Source: Rhynchopus sp. YZ270_cl-10 (taxonomy: Eukaryota; Euglenozoa; Diplonemea; Diplonemida; Diplonemidae). From it: 64,000 nt of DNA. A model generated the notes under the pieces. It ran no database searches and was not told the origin of the DNA. It saw only the letters and a program-made list of their open reading frames with translations. Positions within the stretch are counted from its first letter, which is position 1; the number at the start of each line of letters is the position of its first letter. The stretch spans positions 1,240,001-1,304,000 of the forward strand of contig OZ037901.1 in assembly GCA_964035575.1 (NCBI GenBank), read 5' to 3'. Below, piece by piece: positions 1 to 13,418 of this stretch. A program made the translations under genes and the position numbers.

Positions 1-1353
1 GGTGTTTACTCAAGGAAACTGTCGTTCCATGATAAACAAATACCCAGTTTTTTCTTTTTTTTTTTTACACTTTCTTATCGTGGCGTGCTTGCACCAATCA
101 CCTTTTATGGTGTGTGTGTGTTGTGCGGAGGCATTGCTGTTTGTGGATGCGTGTGGCATGTAGTGTACATATAAAGACAAATGTTTTGTCTGTTCTTTGG
201 TGAAATGTTACATTTCTTGAGCTTTCTGGGTGGGGGTCCTTTTTGCGAAGCGGCTTTTCTGGTGCACAGGCTTGTCCGATAGCCACCTGCCCTGTAACGG
301 AGCTGTGTGGCCGTGTCTGCATGCTTTTGTGAAGACACAAACACTTTAGACGTTTTCTTGAAAAACGGATCGTTTGTTGCTCTGATGGGGAGGGTCTCTG
401 CACCACCCCCTTTCATGCACACGGCGTGAGCAGTGATGTTACAGACCACTGGCTTCCGGACATACACTGCGACCACTCATCAGCTGCACACCCTTTTCCC
501 CCTTGCACAATAAACGTTATAAAAAAGACACCCCCTCCCACCCTCCCTCCTCCGCCTTCTCATCGTTGCACTATCACCCCCCAGCCGTATCCCCACGCTT
601 GCGTTGACGCTTCCAAGCGTTTCCCCACGTTTTCAATGCGAAGGGAAAACATTATGTAGTGGAGCTCATCCTCGGGGTTTCTACACAAATGCAACCACAT
701 TTTCTAAACAAAGCAATAGTTCAGATGATGTGTCTGAAGGGGGGTGCGAAAAAGTGTGATAACGTGTGATACAGTGCTATTTTGTGCTATTTTGGGTTCG
801 TCGGCCACACCATCAGAGGAGGGGAAGAGATAGAAGGAGCCACATCTATGTCATGTGCCTTACGTTTTCGTTTCGTGTCTATCGTGGAATGACTCTTTCG
901 GGGCGCTATGGGTTCCTGTGGCTGGAACACACCTCTTTTGTGGCGGTGGTTGTGATAGAAAAGGTGCATATTCAAAACCCTTCAGAACCATCCTTTCATC
1001 AAATGCGTACGCACACATACACCCGCAGGTTTAAAGAGGAGTATGCGCGCGCTTCTGCTGCTGGCGGTGTGTGTGCTGCAGTGCGATGCAATGATGTGGT
1101 TGGTTCAAGGCAACATATGCCTACCAAAGGAGTCGAGGTGGCGACTTCATTAATGAAGCAGATTACACCATGGCCGGCTCGCTCAGCGTGTCAGGCGAAG
1201 CCAGAACGACGCTTGGGGAGAAGCAGACAAACCTCTCCTTCATCTTCTTTGCCGAAGCAAACAGCAACATGAAAAGTAAAAATAAATAACCCCCTCCCCC
1301 TGCCCCTCTGCCTCTGCCTCCCTACCACCCTCCCAGGACGACACAGACGCTTG
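1..1353. other. 5' flank without a supported gene
   Basis: I see no gene here. Short open frames occur on both strands, but they lack domains or a plausible signal peptide. The stretch from about 1261 to 1350 is pyrimidine-rich and ends in CACAG about 7 bases before the ATG of the next gene, so it probably holds the 5' untranslated region and possibly a splice acceptor of that gene. Confidence 0.6.
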
Positions 1354-4300
1354 ATGGCGCCTCGTGTGGCGGCCACCTTATATGTGGCGTGCCTGCTCTC
1401 TTGTGCGGTTGTCTGCGATGCAAGGGCAAACTATTGGTTCAAAGCAACGAGGATGTACCAGAAGTCCCGTGGAAACGAAATAGGTAACGAAGAATACGCT
1501 TTGGTGGGGCACCTGCAGGTTGTAGGTGGCGTGAAGAAAGACTTAGGCTGCAATAAGTGCACGAGCGGAGGGAACTGCGACAGGACATTCTCAATAGCCT
1601 CCTCTGGCACGCAGACAAAGAACCCGGACCTACCTTTTCAGGTCTACATGAAAGCATGGGAAACAGACAGAAGCGATTCAAACTGGTGTAACTACAAATC
1701 AAGTGTTGACGACGCACTGCGGGAGAAGACGTGTACCTTCGAAATGACCGACTATTCTATGGGCAACACACACACCGTGCGCTGCGACAAATCAGGGACG
1801 TTTCTTGAAGCGCAATTCAGGTGGTGGCCCGACCCGACCCCCTCACCGCCGACGCCAGCTCCACCGACACCAGCACCACAAACCCCTGCACCGGATTTGA
1901 TGTGTTCTGCGTTTTCGTGCCCTGCCAACTGGTCCCCAAAAGCGGGTAATGTTGCGTGCAGCACCACACACCAGCTCCAGGCTGATGTGTGCGGAGGGAC
2001 CTCCATCCAGGATGGCTCCACAGGGTCCGCAAGGTGCTGCTCTCACAATGGTGCAAACTGTGTCACCACAGACGCAGGAGGCAGCTGTTACGGAGATACA
2101 CTCACCTACTCCCAGGCCATGGACGTGTGTGCACTTGACGGCCGTCGTCTCTGTACCCTTGCCGAGTTGACACAGTGCTGCGGGACAGGTTGCAATTACG
2201 ACTTCACCCACGTCTGGGTGTCCGACGTGGTACCCGTCAGTTACTGTGACAAGGAGACTTGCTGCGATCTTAAACCAACCCCTGCGCCTCCGACACCGTC
2301 ACCACCTACCCCGAGTCCCCCTACTCCGTCACCGCCGACACCTTCGCCACCGACACCGAGTCCACCGACGCCGTCGCCACCAACACCATCCCCACCTACT
2401 CCGTCGCCACCGACACCAAGTCCTCCGACACCATCCCCACCGACTCCGTCTCCACCGACTCCGAGTCCACCAACACCAGCCCCAGCAACTCCGTCGCCGC
2501 CGACTCCGAGTCCACCTACTCCGTCACCGCCGACACCTTCGCCACCGACACCGAGTCCACCGACGCCGTCGCCACCAACACCATCCCCACCAACTCCGTC
2601 GCCACCGACTCCGAGTCCACCTACTCCGTCACCGCCGACACCTTCGCCACCTACACCGAGTCCTCCGACACCATCCCCACCGACACCGAGTCCACCGACT
2701 CCAAGTCCACCAACTCCGTCGCCACCGACACCTTCGCCACCGACACCATCCCCACCGACTCCGTCGCCACCGACACCAAGTCCTCCGACTCCAAGTCCAC
2801 CAACTCCGTCACCACCAACACCGAGTCCACCGACACCATCCCCACCGACTCCAAGTCCACCGACTCCGTCACCGCCGACACCTTCGCCACCAACACCATC
2901 CCCACCGACTCCGAGTCCACCGACTCCGTCACCGCCGACACCTTCGCCACCAACACCGAGTCCACCGACTCCGAGTCCACCGACACCATCCCCACCGACT
3001 CCGTCGCCACCGACACCAAGTCCTCCGACACCATCCCCACCGACACCGAGTCCACCTACTCCAAGTCCACCAACTCCGTCGCCACCAACACCATCCCCAC
3101 CGACACCTTCACCACCGACTCCAAGTCCACCAACTCCGTCACCACCGACACCATCCCCACCGACTCCGAGTCCACCGACTCCGTCACCGCCGACACCTTC
3201 GCCACCAACACCATCCCCACCGACTCCGTCGCCACCGACACCAAGTCCTCCGACGCCATCCCCACCGACACCGAGTCCACCTACTCCAAGTCCACCAACT
3301 CCGTCGCCACCAACACCATCCCCACCGACACCTTCACCACCGACTCCGAGTCCACCAACTCCGTCACCACCGACACCATCCCCACCGACTCCGAGTCCAC
3401 CTACTCCAAGTCCACCAACTCCGTCGCCACCAACACCATCCCCACCGACACCTTCACCACCGACTCCGAGTCCACCGACTCCGTCACCGCCGACACCTTC
3501 GCCACCAACACCATCCCCACCGACTCCGAGTCCACCAACTCCGTCACCACCGACACCTTCGCCACCGACACCGAGTCCACCAACTCCGTCGCCACCAACT
3601 CCGTCGCCACCAACACCATCCCCACCGACTCCGAGTCCACCGACACCAAGTCCTCCGACACCATCCCCACCGACACCGAGTCCACCAACTCCAAGTCCAC
3701 CAACTCCGTCGCCACCAACACCATCCCCACCGACACCTTCACCACCGACTCCGAGTCCACCAACTCCGTCACCACCGACACCATCCCCACCGACTCCGTC
3801 ACCGCCGACACCTTCGCCACCTACACCGAGTCCACCAACTCCGTCGCCACCAACACCATCCCCACCAACTCCGTCACCACCGACACCTTCGCCACCGACA
3901 CCGAGTCCACCAACTCCGTCGCCACCAACACCATCCCCACCAACTCCGTCACCACCGACACCATCCCCACCGACTCCGTCACCACCGACACCTTCACCAC
4001 CGACTCCGAGTCCACCAACTCCAAGTCCACCAACTCCGTCGCCACCAACACCATCCCCACCGACACCATCCCCACCGACTCCGAGTCCACCGACTCCGTC
4101 ACCGCCGACACCTTCGCCACCGACACCATCCCCACCGACTCCGAGTCCACCAACTCCGTCACCACCGACACCTTCGCCACCGACACCGAGTCCACCAACT
4201 CCGTCGCCACCAACTCCGTCGCCACCAACACCATCCCCACCGACTCCGAGTCCACCGACTCCGTCACCACCGACACCTTCGCCACCGACACCGAGTCCAC

Positions 4301-7300
4301 CAACTCCGTCGCCACCAACTCCGTCGCCACCAACACCATCCCCACCGACTCCGAGTCCACCGACACCAAGTCCTCCGACACCATCCCCACCGACACCGAG
4401 TCCACCAACTCCAAGTCCACCAACTCCGTCGCCACCAACACCATCCCCACCTACTCCGAGTCCACCAACTCCGTCACCACCGACACCTTCGCCACCGACA
4501 CCGAGTCCACCAACTCCGTCGCCACCAACACCATCCCCACCGACTCCGAGTCCACCGACTCCGTCACCGCCGACACCTTCGCCACCAACACCATCCCCAC
4601 CGACTCCGTCGCCGCCGACACCAAGTCCTCCGACACCATCCCCACCGACACCGAGTCCACCAACTCCAAGTCCACCAACTCCGTCGCCACCAACACCATC
4701 CCCACCGACACCTTCACCACCGACTCCGAGTCCACCAACTCCGTCACCACCGACACCATCCCCACCGACTCCGTCACCGCCGACACCTTCGCCACCTACA
4801 CCGAGTCCACCAACTCCGTCGCCACCAACACCATCCCCACCAACTCCGTCACCACCGACACCTTCGCCACCGACACCGAGTCCACCAACTCCGTCGCCAC
4901 CAACACCATCCCCACCAACTCCGTCACCACCGACACCATCCCCACCGACTCCGTCACCACCGACACCTTCGCCACCGACTCCGAGTCCACCAACGCCGAG
5001 TCCACCGACTCCGTCGCCACCAACACCATCCCCACCAACTCCGTCGCCACCGACACCGAGTCCACCAACTCCGTCACCACCGACACCATCCCCACCGACT
5101 CCGTCACCACCGACACCTTCGCCACCGACTCCGAGTCCACCAACGCCGAGTCCACCGACTCCGTCGCCACCAACACCATCCCCATCAACTCCGTCGCCAC
5201 CGACTCCAAGTCCACCAACTCCGTCACCACCGACACCATCCCCACCGACTCCGAGTCCACCGACTCCGTCACCGCCGACACCTTCGCCACCGACTCCGAG
5301 TCCACCAACGCCGAGTCCACCAACTCCGTCGCCACCGACTCCAAGTCCACCAACTCCGTCACCACCGACACCATCCCCACCGACTCCGAGTCCACCGACT
5401 CCGTCACCGCCGACACCTTCGCCACCGACTCCGAGTCCACCAACGCCGAGTCCACCAACTCCGTCGCCACCGACTCCAAGTCCACCAACTCCGTCACCAC
5501 CGACACCATCCCCACCGACTCCGAGTCCACCAACGCCGAGTCCACCGACTCCATCCCCACCGACACCGTCACCACCGACTCCGAGTCCACCAACTCCGTC
5601 ACCACCGACACCATCCCCACCGACTCCGAGTCCACCGACTCCGTCACCGCCGACACCTTCGCCACCTACACCATCCCCACCAACTCCGTCACCACCGACA
5701 CCATCCCCACCGACTCCGAGTCCACCGACTCCGTCACCGCCGACACCTTCGCCACCGACTCCGAGTCCACCAACGCCGAGTCCACCGACTCCGTCGCCAC
5801 CGACTCCAAGTCCACCAACGCCGAGTCCACCGACTCCATCCCCACCGACTCCGAGTCCACCAACTCCGTCACCACCGACACCATCCCCACCGACTCCGAG
5901 TCCACCAACGCCGAGTCCACCGACTCCGTCGCCACCGACTCCAAGTCCACCAACGCCGAGTCCACCGACTCCATCCCCACCAACTCCGTCGCCACCGACT
6001 CCAAGTCCACCAACGCCGAGTCCACCGACTCCATCCCCACCGACTCCGAGTCCACCGACTCCGTCACCGCCGACTCCGTCACCACCGACACCATCCCCAC
6101 CGACTCCGAGTCCACCGACTCCGTCACCGCCGACACCTTCGCCACCTACACCATCCCCACCAACTCCGTCACCACCGACACCATCCCCACCGACTCCGAG
6201 TCCACCGACTCCGTCACCGCCGACACCTTCGCCACCTACACCGAGTCCACCGACTCCAAGTCCACCAACTCCGTCACCACCGACACCATCCCCACCGACT
6301 CCGAGTCCACCGACTCCGTCACCACCGACACCATCCCCACCGACTCCGAGTCCACCGACTCCGTCACCGCCGACACCTTCGCCACCGACTCCGAGTCCAC
6401 CAACGCCGAGTCCACCGACTCCGTCGCCACCAACACCATCCCCACCGACTCCAAGTCCACCAACTCCGTCACCACCGACACCATCCCCACCGACTCCGAG
6501 TCCACCAACGCCGAGTCCACCGACTCCATCCCCACCGACTCCGAGTCCACCAACTCCGTCACCACCGACACCATCCCCACCGACTCCGAGTCCACCGACT
6601 CCGTCACCGCCGACTCCGTCACCACCGACACCATCCCCACCAACTCCGTCACCACCGACACCATCCCCACCGACTCCGTCACCACCGACACCAAGTCCTC
6701 CGACACCATCCCCACCGACTCCGAGTCCACCGACTCCGTCACCGCCGACACCTTCGCCACCGACTCCGAGTCCACCAACGCCGAGTCCACCGACTCCGTC
6801 GCCACCAACACCATCCCCACCGACTCCAAGTCCACCAACTCCGTCACCACCGACACCATCCCCACCGACTCCGAGTCCACCAACGCCGAGTCCACCGACT
6901 CCATCCCCACCGACTCCGAGTCCACCAACTCCGTCACCACCGACACCATCCCCACCGACTCCGAGTCCACCGACTCCGTCACCGCCGACTCCGTCACCAC
7001 CGACACCATCCCCACCAACTCCGTCACCACCGACACCATCCCCACCGACTCCGTCGCCACCTACTCAGTCGCCACCGACACCATCCCCACCGACTCCGTC
7101 ACCACCGACACCAAGTCCTCCGACACCATCCCCACCGACTCCGAGTCCACCAACGCCGAGTCCACCGACTCCGTCGCCACCAACACCATCCCCACCGACT
7201 CCGAGTCCACCGACTCCGTCACCGCCGACACCTTCGCCACCTACACCGAGTCCACCGACTCCGAGTCCACCAACGCCGAGTCCACCGACTCCGTCGCCAC

Positions 7301-10300
7301 CAACACCATACCCACCGACTCCGAGTCCACCGACTCCGTCACCGCCGACACCTTCGCCACCTACACCGAGTCCACCAACTCCGTCGCCACCGACACCAAG
7401 TCCTCCGACACCATCCCCACCGACTCCGAGTCCACCGACTCCGTCACCGCCGACACCTTCGCCACCTACACCGAGTCCACCAACTCCGTCGCCACCGACA
7501 CCGAGTCCACCGACTCCAAGTCCACCAACGCCGTCGCCACCGACTCCAAGTCCCCCAACTCCCTCACCTCCGACACCGGCACCACCTACCCCGAGTCCCC
7601 CTACTCCGTCACCGACAACTCCGAGCCCACCGACTCCCAGTCCGCCGACACCATCCCCACCCACACCTTCACCACCTACTCCTTCACCACCAACTCCGAG
7701 CCCCCCGACTCCGTCACCACCGACTCCGAGTCCTCCTACACCATCCCCACCAACTCCGTCGCCACCTACACCAAGTCCACCGACTCCGAGTCCACCCACT
7801 CCGTCGCCGGCGACACCTTCGCCACCTACACCGAGTCCACCGACTCCGTCACCGCCGACACCAAGTCCGCCGACTCCGTCACCACCAACTCCGTCGCCAC
7901 CGACACTATCCCCACCTACACCAAGTCCACCAACGCCGAGTCCACCGACACCATGCCCACCGACTCCGTCACCAGAGACTCCAAGTCCACCGACTCCGAG
8001 TCCAGCAACTCCGTCGCCACCGACACTGTCACCAGTTACCCCAAGTCCACCGACTGCCTCTCCACTGACGCCTGCACCTGCGACATTTTCGCCACCAACA
8101 CCGGCTCCCGTCACTCCTTCGCCACCTACCGACGCACCTGCAACTCCGGCTCCCGTGACGCCTTCACCACCCACTCCGGCACCTGTGACATTCTCGCCAC
8201 CCACCCCAGCGCCTGTGACATTGTCACCGCCGACACCGGCCCCCATTACTCCCGCGCCAGTTACATCATCTCCACCAACTCCGGCTCCCGTGACTCCTTC
8301 ACCAGCCACCCCTGCACCTGTAACATTCTCGCCTCCTACTCCGGCACCTGCGACACCTGCTCCGGCAACTCTGGCACCAGTGACTGCCTCTCCACTGACG
8401 CCTGCACCTGTGACATTTTCGCCACCAACACCGGCTCCCGTCACTCCTTCGCCACCTACCGAAGCACCTGAAACTCTGGCTCCCGTGACGCCTTCACCAC
8501 CCACTCCGGCACCTCTGACATTCTCGCCTCCTACTCCGGCACCAGTCACAGCGTCACCCGGCACAACGATGCCAGTGACGTTTTCACCCGAGACAACGGC
8601 ACCTGTGACACCGTCGCCTGCAACGCTTTCTCCGACGTTCTCGCCGCCAACACCAGCACCGGTGACAGCGGCACCTGCGACGGCGACCCTCTCGCCAGAC
8701 AGCAGTGCACCAGTGACAACTTCTCCTGCCACTCCAGCGCCCCAGACTTTCTCGCCACCGACCCCGTCTCCTGTGACGCTGGCACCTGTGACAGTGGCAC
8801 CCGCAACCCTTGCACCGTCAACGTTGGCACCGGAAACGTTCTCGCCACCAACAACCTCGCCCGTGACGGACGTGCCCGAGACACTGTCACCAGTCACATT
8901 TTCACCGGACACGTTGGAGCCAGCAACTCAGCTGCCTGCCACACTTGCGCCTGCAACACTGATACCGGACACAGTGTCTCCAACGTTGTCGCCACCGACA
9001 TTTGCTCCGACAGATGCGCCAATCACGTTTTCGCCTGCGACGACGGCGCCAGACACAACAGCGCCAGTCGTACCAGTGGTGACACTTGCGCCGCGTGTGC
9101 CGCGTACGATGACACCGAACGGCATGCAGCCACCACCCGTGGGCAGGACTCTGGGTCCTGCCGGCGCAGTCATCACGTTCTCCCCCGACACCCTGTCTCC
9201 CGACACCCTGCCTTCCGGATCGACATTCTCTCCTGACACAGACGCACCCGTACGCACCTTTTCTCCAGGTACGGATTCACCTGCACGCACTCTGTCTCCC
9301 GGAGTGACGTTCTCCCCTGTCGCAGACGCAACGTTGGTACCCGTCCTTGATGCAGCGGACAGGGGCCTGCTGATCGAGTGTCCATCTGCTGTGACTGCGG
9401 CTGACCTGCGTGCACAGAGGATGACTGTGAACGTGTGGCGTGGGACGGGAGACAACGTGGACACAGAGGTGGCTGTGGCAAGCACTGCAGGGGAGGAGAA
9501 GTACCTGGGCATATGGGCGTCAAAGCAAGACGGCTTTGTGCAGTCGAGTGCACACCCGACGCAGGCTGGTGGGCAGCAGCTGCATATGGGGAATGCACAC
9601 TACTCCGGCAGTGGGAGCGAGACGCTGGAGCTGCAGGTGACGGACAAGAACAGCATGGAGACGGCGTCCTGCACAGTGTCCGTGTCTGCGGTGGCGGCAG
9701 CTGCTGTGCAGCAGTCTGCTGTGGCAGAGACGACACCTGCGCTTGGTGTGGTGAGTGTCAGCTCAGCAGCGTCGGGGTCCACACTAGGCCTGGTGGGCAC
9801 GCCGCAGTGCGGTGTGAAGGCAGACCTGCCCTTTGGTGTGCACCCACTTCAGTTCGAGCTTGACGGAAGCCAGCACCTGGGAGCTGTGGCAGGGAACACA
9901 GTCATCATGGTGGTGCTTGCAGGGCTTGCGTACAGTGTGTCGTGGGTGGTGGGGACACAGACAAAGTCAGTCTTCCTGCAGCAGCTTCTTGCGTATCAGG
10001 GGTTCACAGCGTTCCCGTCTGTGTTCCTGTACTTCTTTGTCTTCCTGTACCAAGGAACGGTGTACGCGTCACAGCACCTTGTCATCTACCCAAAGACACT
10101 TGCGCACTTCCTCGGGGGACTTGCAGGCGTGATTGCGTGCGTTGCTGTGCCTGTGTGGGTCGGGTGGAAGATACGGCGCTCTGTGGCGTGGCGAGCAACC
10201 TACACTCCAGAGTCTGCGGAGGGTCCTGGCGTGGTGCGACTGTTCCTCCTCGGCAAGGGCGAGTGGGTGCCGACGGAGCGCGATGACCGCTTCAACAGTC

Positions 10301-11295
10301 GCTTCATGTCGATGCTGAAGCCGTACGGGGAGGAGACGTGCTGGTTTGTGGTGTTTTTCTTCCTGCTGATGTTTGCGGTTGGTGCACTGACAGTGCCGGA
10401 CACAACAGACTTCATTGAGTGCGGACACCTGCGCATGGGGATGGCAGTGCTGTTTGCTGTGATGGCGCTGTTTGTGGTGTGGCTGCGGCCGTACTGCCGT
10501 GTGCGCGACAACGCGCTGTACGTGGTGCTGTACTCTGTGGCTGCAGTGGCAATGGTGATGCAGGGCCTGGGCTACTACAATGAAGACCTCGACGACCCGA
10601 AGTTCACACTCGCGATGAACATTCTGACAGTTGCGTTGGCGTTGGTGATTGTGAAGGCAGTAGCGGATCTGCTCTGCGATGTGTACGTTGTGTGGACAGC
10701 ACGTCGCCGCCTTCTGCAGGAGGCGCTGTGGGCGAAGCAGGACGCGTCTCGTGTGCCTGCACGTGAGGTGGACGAGCAGGGCTACCTGTCTGTGTTTGGC
10801 GAGTTGTCTGTGTCAGACATGCAGACGAAGCAGCTGCCGCCACTCCCGTCTCCGCCACCAGGAGGCATGTTCACAGAGTTTGGTCTTCCATCCGAGACGA
10901 GCCCCCAGTACTTTGACGATGTGGGGGACGTGGAGTCGAACCCAAGCAGCCCTGTGCAGGATGTGCCACACTCGCACCACTCGCCACTGGGCGTGTCGAG
11001 TGGGCCGTTCCCCACAAAGTCCCTGCCAAGTGGGGATGTGGTGCAGGTCACACCTGTGCGGCGTTCGGCAGGTGTCTCGCTCTTCAACGAACCTCCTGTG
11101 CAGTCGCCGATGGGGTTTCCGGAGTTTGAGGTACTCGCACCCCCGTCGCCTGCACAGGTGCCACCACCTTCGGACGCGAGCCTTAGTGGAGTGTCATTGA
11201 GTGACAGCAACGCCGTTGGAACGTCGACCTCTTCGAAGCCCTCGTGGGGAAAAGGAGCGCCACTGACGGAGGAGGACTACGTCTCGCATGTGTGA
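1354..11295 (+). CDS. Giant Pro/Thr/Ser stalk surface protein with seven membrane segments (paralog A)
   Basis: The product is 3313 residues and most likely sits in the plasma membrane with a very long external stalk. The ATG at 1354 is chosen because it opens a signal peptide (about residues 1-25). Next come an unrecognised domain with conserved Cys and a terminal FRWWPD motif (about 26-158), and a Cys-rich module with [10 protein letters not shown] and GTGC…VWVSD motifs (about 180-305). About 384 units of Ser-Pro-Pro-Thr-Pro follow (about 310-2230), then a looser Thr/Pro/Ala mucin-like zone (to about 2660) and a compact membrane-proximal domain. Seven hydrophobic segments (about 2845-3115) and a Ser/Pro-rich tail end the protein. 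The array would form an extended, probably O-glycosylated polyproline-like rod (inference). The C-terminal 1839 bases match paralog B almost perfectly. The function is unknown; adhesion or environmental sensing are guesses. Confidence 0.85.
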   Translation: MAPRVAATLYVACLLSCAVVCDARANYWFKATRMYQKSRGNEIGNEEYALVGHLQVVGGVKKDLGCNKCTSGGNCDRTFSIASSGTQTKNPDLPFQVYMKAWETDRSDSNWCNYKSSVDDALREKTCTFEMTDYSMGNTHTVRCDKSGTFLEAQFRWWPDPTPSPPTPAPPTPAPQTPAPDLMCSAFSCPANWSPKAGNVACSTTHQLQADVCGGTSIQDGSTGSARCCSHNGANCVTTDAGGSCYGDTLTYSQAMDVCALDGRRLCTLAELTQCCGTGCNYDFTHVWVSDVVPVSYCDKETCCDLKPTPAPPTPSPPTPSPPTPSPPTPSPPTPSPPTPSPPTPSPPTPSPPTPSPPTPSPPTPSPPTPSPPTPAPATPSPPTPSPPTPSPPTPSPPTPSPPTPSPPTPSPPTPSPPTPSPPTPSPPTPSPPTPSPPTPSPPTPSPPTPSPPTPSPPTPSPPTPSPPTPSPPTPSPPTPSPPTPSPPTPSPPTPSPPTPSPPTPSPPTPSPPTPSPPTPSPPTPSPPTPSPPTPSPPTPSPPTPSPPTPSPPTPSPPTPSPPTPSPPTPSPPTPSPPTPSPPTPSPPTPSPPTPSPPTPSPPTPSPPTPSPPTPSPPTPSPPTPSPPTPSPPTPSPPTPSPPTPSPPTPSPPTPSPPTPSPPTPSPPTPSPPTPSPPTPSPPTPSPPTPSPPTPSPPTPSPPTPSPPTPSPPTPSPPTPSPPTPSPPTPSPPTPSPPTPSPPTPSPPTPSPPTPSPPTPSPPTPSPPTPSPPTPSPPTPSPPTPSPPTPSPPTPSPPTPSPPTPSPPTPSPPTPSPPTPSPPTPSPPTPSPPTPSPPTPSPPTPSPPTPSPPTPSPPTPSPPTPSPPTPSPPTPSPPTPSPPTPSPPTPSPPTPSPPTPSPPTPSPPTPSPPTPSPPTPSPPTPSPPTPSPPTPSPPTPSPPTPSPPTPSPPTPSPPTPSPPTPSPPTPSPPTPSPPTPSPPTPSPPTPSPPTPSPPTPSPPTPSPPTPSPPTPSPPTPSPPTPSPPTPSPPTPSPPTPSPPTPSPPTPSPPTPSPPTPSPPTPSPPTPSPPTPSPPTPSPPTPSPPTPSPPTPSPPTPSPPTPSPPTPSPPTPSPPTPSPPTPSPPTPSPPTPSPPTPSPPTPSPPTPSPPTPSPPTPSPPTPSPPTPSPPTPSPPTPSPPTPSPPTPSPPTPSPPTPSPPTPSPPTPSPPTPSPPTPSPPTPSPPTPSPPTPSPPTPSPPTPSPPTPSPPTPSPPTPSPPTPSPPTPSPPTPSPSTPSPPTPSPPTPSPPTPSPPTPSPPTPSPPTPSPPTPSPPTPSPPTPSPPTPSPPTPSPPTPSPPTPSPPTPSPPTPSPPTPSPPTPSPPTPSPPTPSPPTPSPPTPSPPTPSPPTPSPPTPSPPTPSPPTPSPPTPSPPTPSPPTPSPPTPSPPTPSPPTPSPPTPSPPTPSPPTPSPPTPSPPTPSPPTPSPPTPSPPTPSPPTPSPPTPSPPTPSPPTPSPPTPSPPTPSPPTPSPPTPSPPTPSPPTPSPPTPSPPTPSPPTPSPPTPSPPTPSPPTPSPPTPSPPTPSPPTPSPPTPSPPTPSPPTPSPPTPSPPTPSPPTPSPPTPSPPTPSPPTPSPPTPSPPTPSPPTPSPPTPSPPTPSPPTPSPPTPSPPTPSPPTPSPPTPSPPTPSPPTPSPPTPSPPTPSPPTPSPPTPSPPTPSPPTPSPPTPSPPTPSPPTPSPPTPSPPTPSPPTPSPPTPSPPTPSPPTPSPPTPSPPTPSPPTPSPPTPSPPTPSPPTPSPPTPSPPTPSPPTPSPPTPSPPTPSPPTPSPPTPSPPTPSPPTPSPPTPSPPTPSPPTPSPPTPSPPTPSPPTPSPPTPSPPTPSPPTPSPPTPSPPTPSPPTPSPPTPSPPTPSPPTQSPPTPSPPTPSPPTPSPPTPSPPTPSPPTPSPPTPSPPTPSPPTPSPPTPSPPTPSPPTPSPPTPSPPTPSPPTPSPPTPYPPTPSPPTPSPPTPSPPTPSPPTPSPPTPSPPTPSPPTPSPPTPSPPTPSPPTPSPPTPSPPTPSPPTPSPPTPSPPTPSPPTPSPPTPAPPTPSPPTPSPTTPSPPTPSPPTPSPPTPSPPTPSPPTPSPPTPSPPTPSPPTPSPPTPSPPTPSPPTPSPPTPSPATPSPPTPSPPTPSPPTPSPPTPSPPTPSPPTLSPPTPSPPTPSPPTPCPPTPSPETPSPPTPSPATPSPPTLSPVTPSPPTASPLTPAPATFSPPTPAPVTPSPPTDAPATPAPVTPSPPTPAPVTFSPPTPAPVTLSPPTPAPITPAPVTSSPPTPAPVTPSPATPAPVTFSPPTPAPATPAPATLAPVTASPLTPAPVTFSPPTPAPVTPSPPTEAPETLAPVTPSPPTPAPLTFSPPTPAPVTASPGTTMPVTFSPETTAPVTPSPATLSPTFSPPTPAPVTAAPATATLSPDSSAPVTTSPATPAPQTFSPPTPSPVTLAPVTVAPATLAPSTLAPETFSPPTTSPVTDVPETLSPVTFSPDTLEPATQLPATLAPATLIPDTVSPTLSPPTFAPTDAPITFSPATTAPDTTAPVVPVVTLAPRVPRTMTPNGMQPPPVGRTLGPAGAVITFSPDTLSPDTLPSGSTFSPDTDAPVRTFSPGTDSPARTLSPGVTFSPVADATLVPVLDAADRGLLIECPSAVTAADLRAQRMTVNVWRGTGDNVDTEVAVASTAGEEKYLGIWASKQDGFVQSSAHPTQAGGQQLHMGNAHYSGSGSETLELQVTDKNSMETASCTVSVSAVAAAAVQQSAVAETTPALGVVSVSSAASGSTLGLVGTPQCGVKADLPFGVHPLQFELDGSQHLGAVAGNTVIMVVLAGLAYSVSWVVGTQTKSVFLQQLLAYQGFTAFPSVFLYFFVFLYQGTVYASQHLVIYPKTLAHFLGGLAGVIACVAVPVWVGWKIRRSVAWRATYTPESAEGPGVVRLFLLGKGEWVPTERDDRFNSRFMSMLKPYGEETCWFVVFFFLLMFAVGALTVPDTTDFIECGHLRMGMAVLFAVMALFVVWLRPYCRVRDNALYVVLYSVAAVAMVMQGLGYYNEDLDDPKFTLAMNILTVALALVIVKAVADLLCDVYVVWTARRRLLQEALWAKQDASRVPAREVDEQGYLSVFGELSVSDMQTKQLPPLPSPPPGGMFTEFGLPSETSPQYFDDVGDVESNPSSPVQDVPHSHHSPLGVSSGPFPTKSLPSGDVVQVTPVRRSAGVSLFNEPPVQSPMGFPEFEVLAPPSPAQVPPPSDASLSGVSLSDSNAVGTSTSSKPSWGKGAPLTEEDYVSHV
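2281..8045 (+). repeat. 15-base coding minisatellite (Ser-Pro-Pro-Thr-Pro), about 384 units
   Basis: The tandem unit is 15 bases, and almost the whole tract keeps exact 15-base register. Units differ mainly at silent positions: Ser is written AGT, TCG, TCA or TCC, while Pro and Thr third bases vary. Amino-acid replacements are rare (isolated Ser, Gln, Tyr, Ala, Leu or Cys substitutions). Groups of several units recur as higher-order blocks, for example near 3480-3760, 4141-4440 and 6361-6960. Toward 7560-8045 the units become less regular and grade into the mucin-like zone. Confidence 0.95.
9457..11295 (+). repeat. Homogenised C-terminal tract, copy 1 (matches 25808-27646)
   Basis: This 1839-base coding segment aligns to 25808-27646 without gaps at a constant offset of 16351. 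Only two differences are visible: G/A at 10614 versus 26965 and C/T at 10714 versus 27065, both silent. The sequence diverges at once upstream of 9457, and again just past the stop codon. The tract covers the membrane-proximal domain, all seven membrane segments and the tail. Confidence 0.93.
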
Positions 11296-12065
11296 ACGTG
11301 AACCTTGACGTGGGAGGCAAGGCTTGTGTGCTGTTGCGAGCCTCGTGTGAGTGTGAGGGGCCGTGCATCGATGTATTGATTCGATGAGTTGTTTGCAAGG
11401 TGGGATGTCGACTTAGAACTCAAGGAGAGTCCCTCTTGCATCCAGTTTTGTGTTTTGTTTGTGACAGTGCTTTGAGATTTTCCAAGTATTGTACATAATT
11501 TTTTTCCTGTTGTCAGAATATTTTTTGACTGACAGAAAGCATCATTGGGCAGCGTGTGTCGCAACATTCAGTCTGCCCTCAATCAGTTAGCATCACCAGC
11601 ATAGGTTGATCCATTGCTTTTTTTCAATGAATGTGCGACGCCCATTCGCTTAAGTTTCTCTATTTTTCTCTTTTGTTGTTTTTAGATGTGCATGCACGCG
11701 AGGCTTTATTCATGTTTAAACTTTTCTTTTTTTGTTTGTTCATTCATTCATTTCCCTGGGCTGTGCTCTTGAAACTTTACTACGGAGTGTGCCGTTTGCG
11801 CACATACGTAGCTTTTGTTTCAAATGCCAGCACACCTGTTCACAGTTCATATCAACCGACAATCTGTTCTTTTATTTTTTGAATATGTGCGTATTCGTTG
11901 AACTATTCGACTCAATTGAACATAAAAAGGCGCCCTTTTTTATTTTTTGCATCTTTATTCGCGGTGACACATCCTCGGGTCACGAAGTCCTGGGATTGCC
12001 CTACAGTAATGAAGTACTGCTCTTTGCCCTTTTTAGCGCTTTCCACAATTTTATATTTCTATACA
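11296..12065. other. 3' flank of paralog A, homologous to the 3' flank of paralog B
   Basis: There is no coding feature. Several blocks match the region after the second giant gene: 11388-11462 resembles 27680-27754, and 11688-11860 resembles 28180-28360. The original duplication therefore included downstream DNA. These flanks are clearly diverged, unlike the coding tract just upstream. Confidence 0.7.
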
Positions 12066-13418
12066 TATACATAGCGCTCTAATTAGACTCCAACTAGATA
12101 ATTAGAGTCGGCAGTTAGAGTATAATTAGAGTCTTTAAAACTCTAACTGAACTCTAATACTCTAACTGGACTCTAATTAGACTCTAATTAGAGTCTTATA
12201 ATAGGGTCAATAAGAGGGGCACATCAACCAATGCTATAGCCATAAACCCAGGGAGCATAGCCAGTGCAAGAAATTCGATTTTGTAATCCAGAACGTCTGT
12301 TTTCTGCTTGCAGAGGACTAGATACAAGAAAATATTGTTTGTTCCCCCAGAAAACCAGTGCACAATTCACACTGGTCTTGTTGCCTTTTTAGCACAGGAA
12401 TTTTGGCCCAGGGCATGATCACTTGAAGCATGGCACTTTAGTGTGCATGGGGTAGGGTGTTGTTTGTTATGAATTCTCTTTGTTATAACATCTAAGTCAA
12501 TCGCGGGTGGTGGTTTAGCGCGAGGCTTGGATCTCTCCTGGGTTCATAAGTAGTTATTTCTGCGGATGAAATGAACGTATACTCATAGATTTCCCGTCGA
12601 CACAACCTTTGATACTGGGATTATCCCCTTCGACCCCTTAGTGGTAGTTAAACTCGATTGACATTTACATTCCTAGAGATGAAAGAACAAGACAACACTT
12701 CTGTACCCGCGCATCAAAATTGTGGAAAACTTTGCACCCCAAACATCCTCAATAACGCCCGCCAAAAGGCGCCCCTTGTTACTGGGAGTTGGTTCTCATG
12801 TTTGTTACCTGCACAGCAGGAATTCCTCTGAGTCCAACGCTGTTTGGCCTGTCTGCGGCATTGCACCCGATGGTGCACGAAGAGTTTTTGCGGTGTCGCA
12901 TTCCCTCATGTGTGGGTCACTCACACTTGAGGGCATGTGCCACTGCGGGTCCGGGTACCCATAGCTGAGAATAAGCCGGGTCCCGAGTCCCGGGTACTAG
13001 GTACAGTAGGACTTGGACTAGGCCCCCACCCTCCCGCGACCGGGTCCCCGACCCGCTTTCAGGCGGACCCACAGCGCCTTCACATAGTTGTGTCCCAGTC
13101 CGGCTGAGAATAACCGGGTCCCGGGTCCCCAAGTCTTATTCTCAGCTATGTGGGCACCTGGACACCTGGGTCCTACAGAGGAACCTTAGGGGAACCAGTT
13201 CCTTAAGGCGTTTGCACCTACAAGAAGCCTGTTGTTTTACTCTAATTAGACTATAATTAGAGTGTAGTTAGAGTCTAATTATGCTCTAACTGCGCTCTAA
13301 TTATAGTCTAATTGAAGAAAAGCGACTCTAATTATACTCTAACTGGACTCTAACTGACTTGACCCAAAATCCCAGACTCTAATTATACCCTAACACTCTA
13401 ATTGGAGCGCTATGTATA
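12066..13418. mobile_element. Non-autonomous foldback/MITE-like DNA element with terminal inverted repeats
   Basis: The ends are inverted repeats: TATACATAGCGCTC…AATTAGA at 12066-12087, and its reverse complement at 13397-13418 with one mismatch. Both subterminal zones (12073-12200 and 13236-13410) are packed with variants of the short palindrome ACTCTAATTAGAGT. No transposase is encoded. It lies in the 3' flank of paralog A, after the last sequence shared with paralog B (a GTAATGAAGTA block at about 12008 matching 28464), so it probably entered after the two loci separated. The target duplication is unclear because the flanks are TA-rich. The superfamily is not assigned. Confidence 0.75.
12955..13157. 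repeat. Internal GC-rich foldback nested in the TIR element
   Basis: TAGCTGAGAATAAG at 12962-12975 is repeated exactly as its reverse complement at 13135-13148. CCGGGTCCCGAGTCCCGGG-type sequence lies inside both arms. This GC-rich core contrasts with the AT-rich ends of the host element and may be a second, smaller insertion. Confidence 0.6.

Noticed and set aside
2246-8068. 1940-residue His/Arg-rich and other + frames through the first stalk array
   Set aside because: Shadow frames of the repeat. Unit variation preserves the Ser-Pro-Pro-Thr-Pro frame and scrambles the others.
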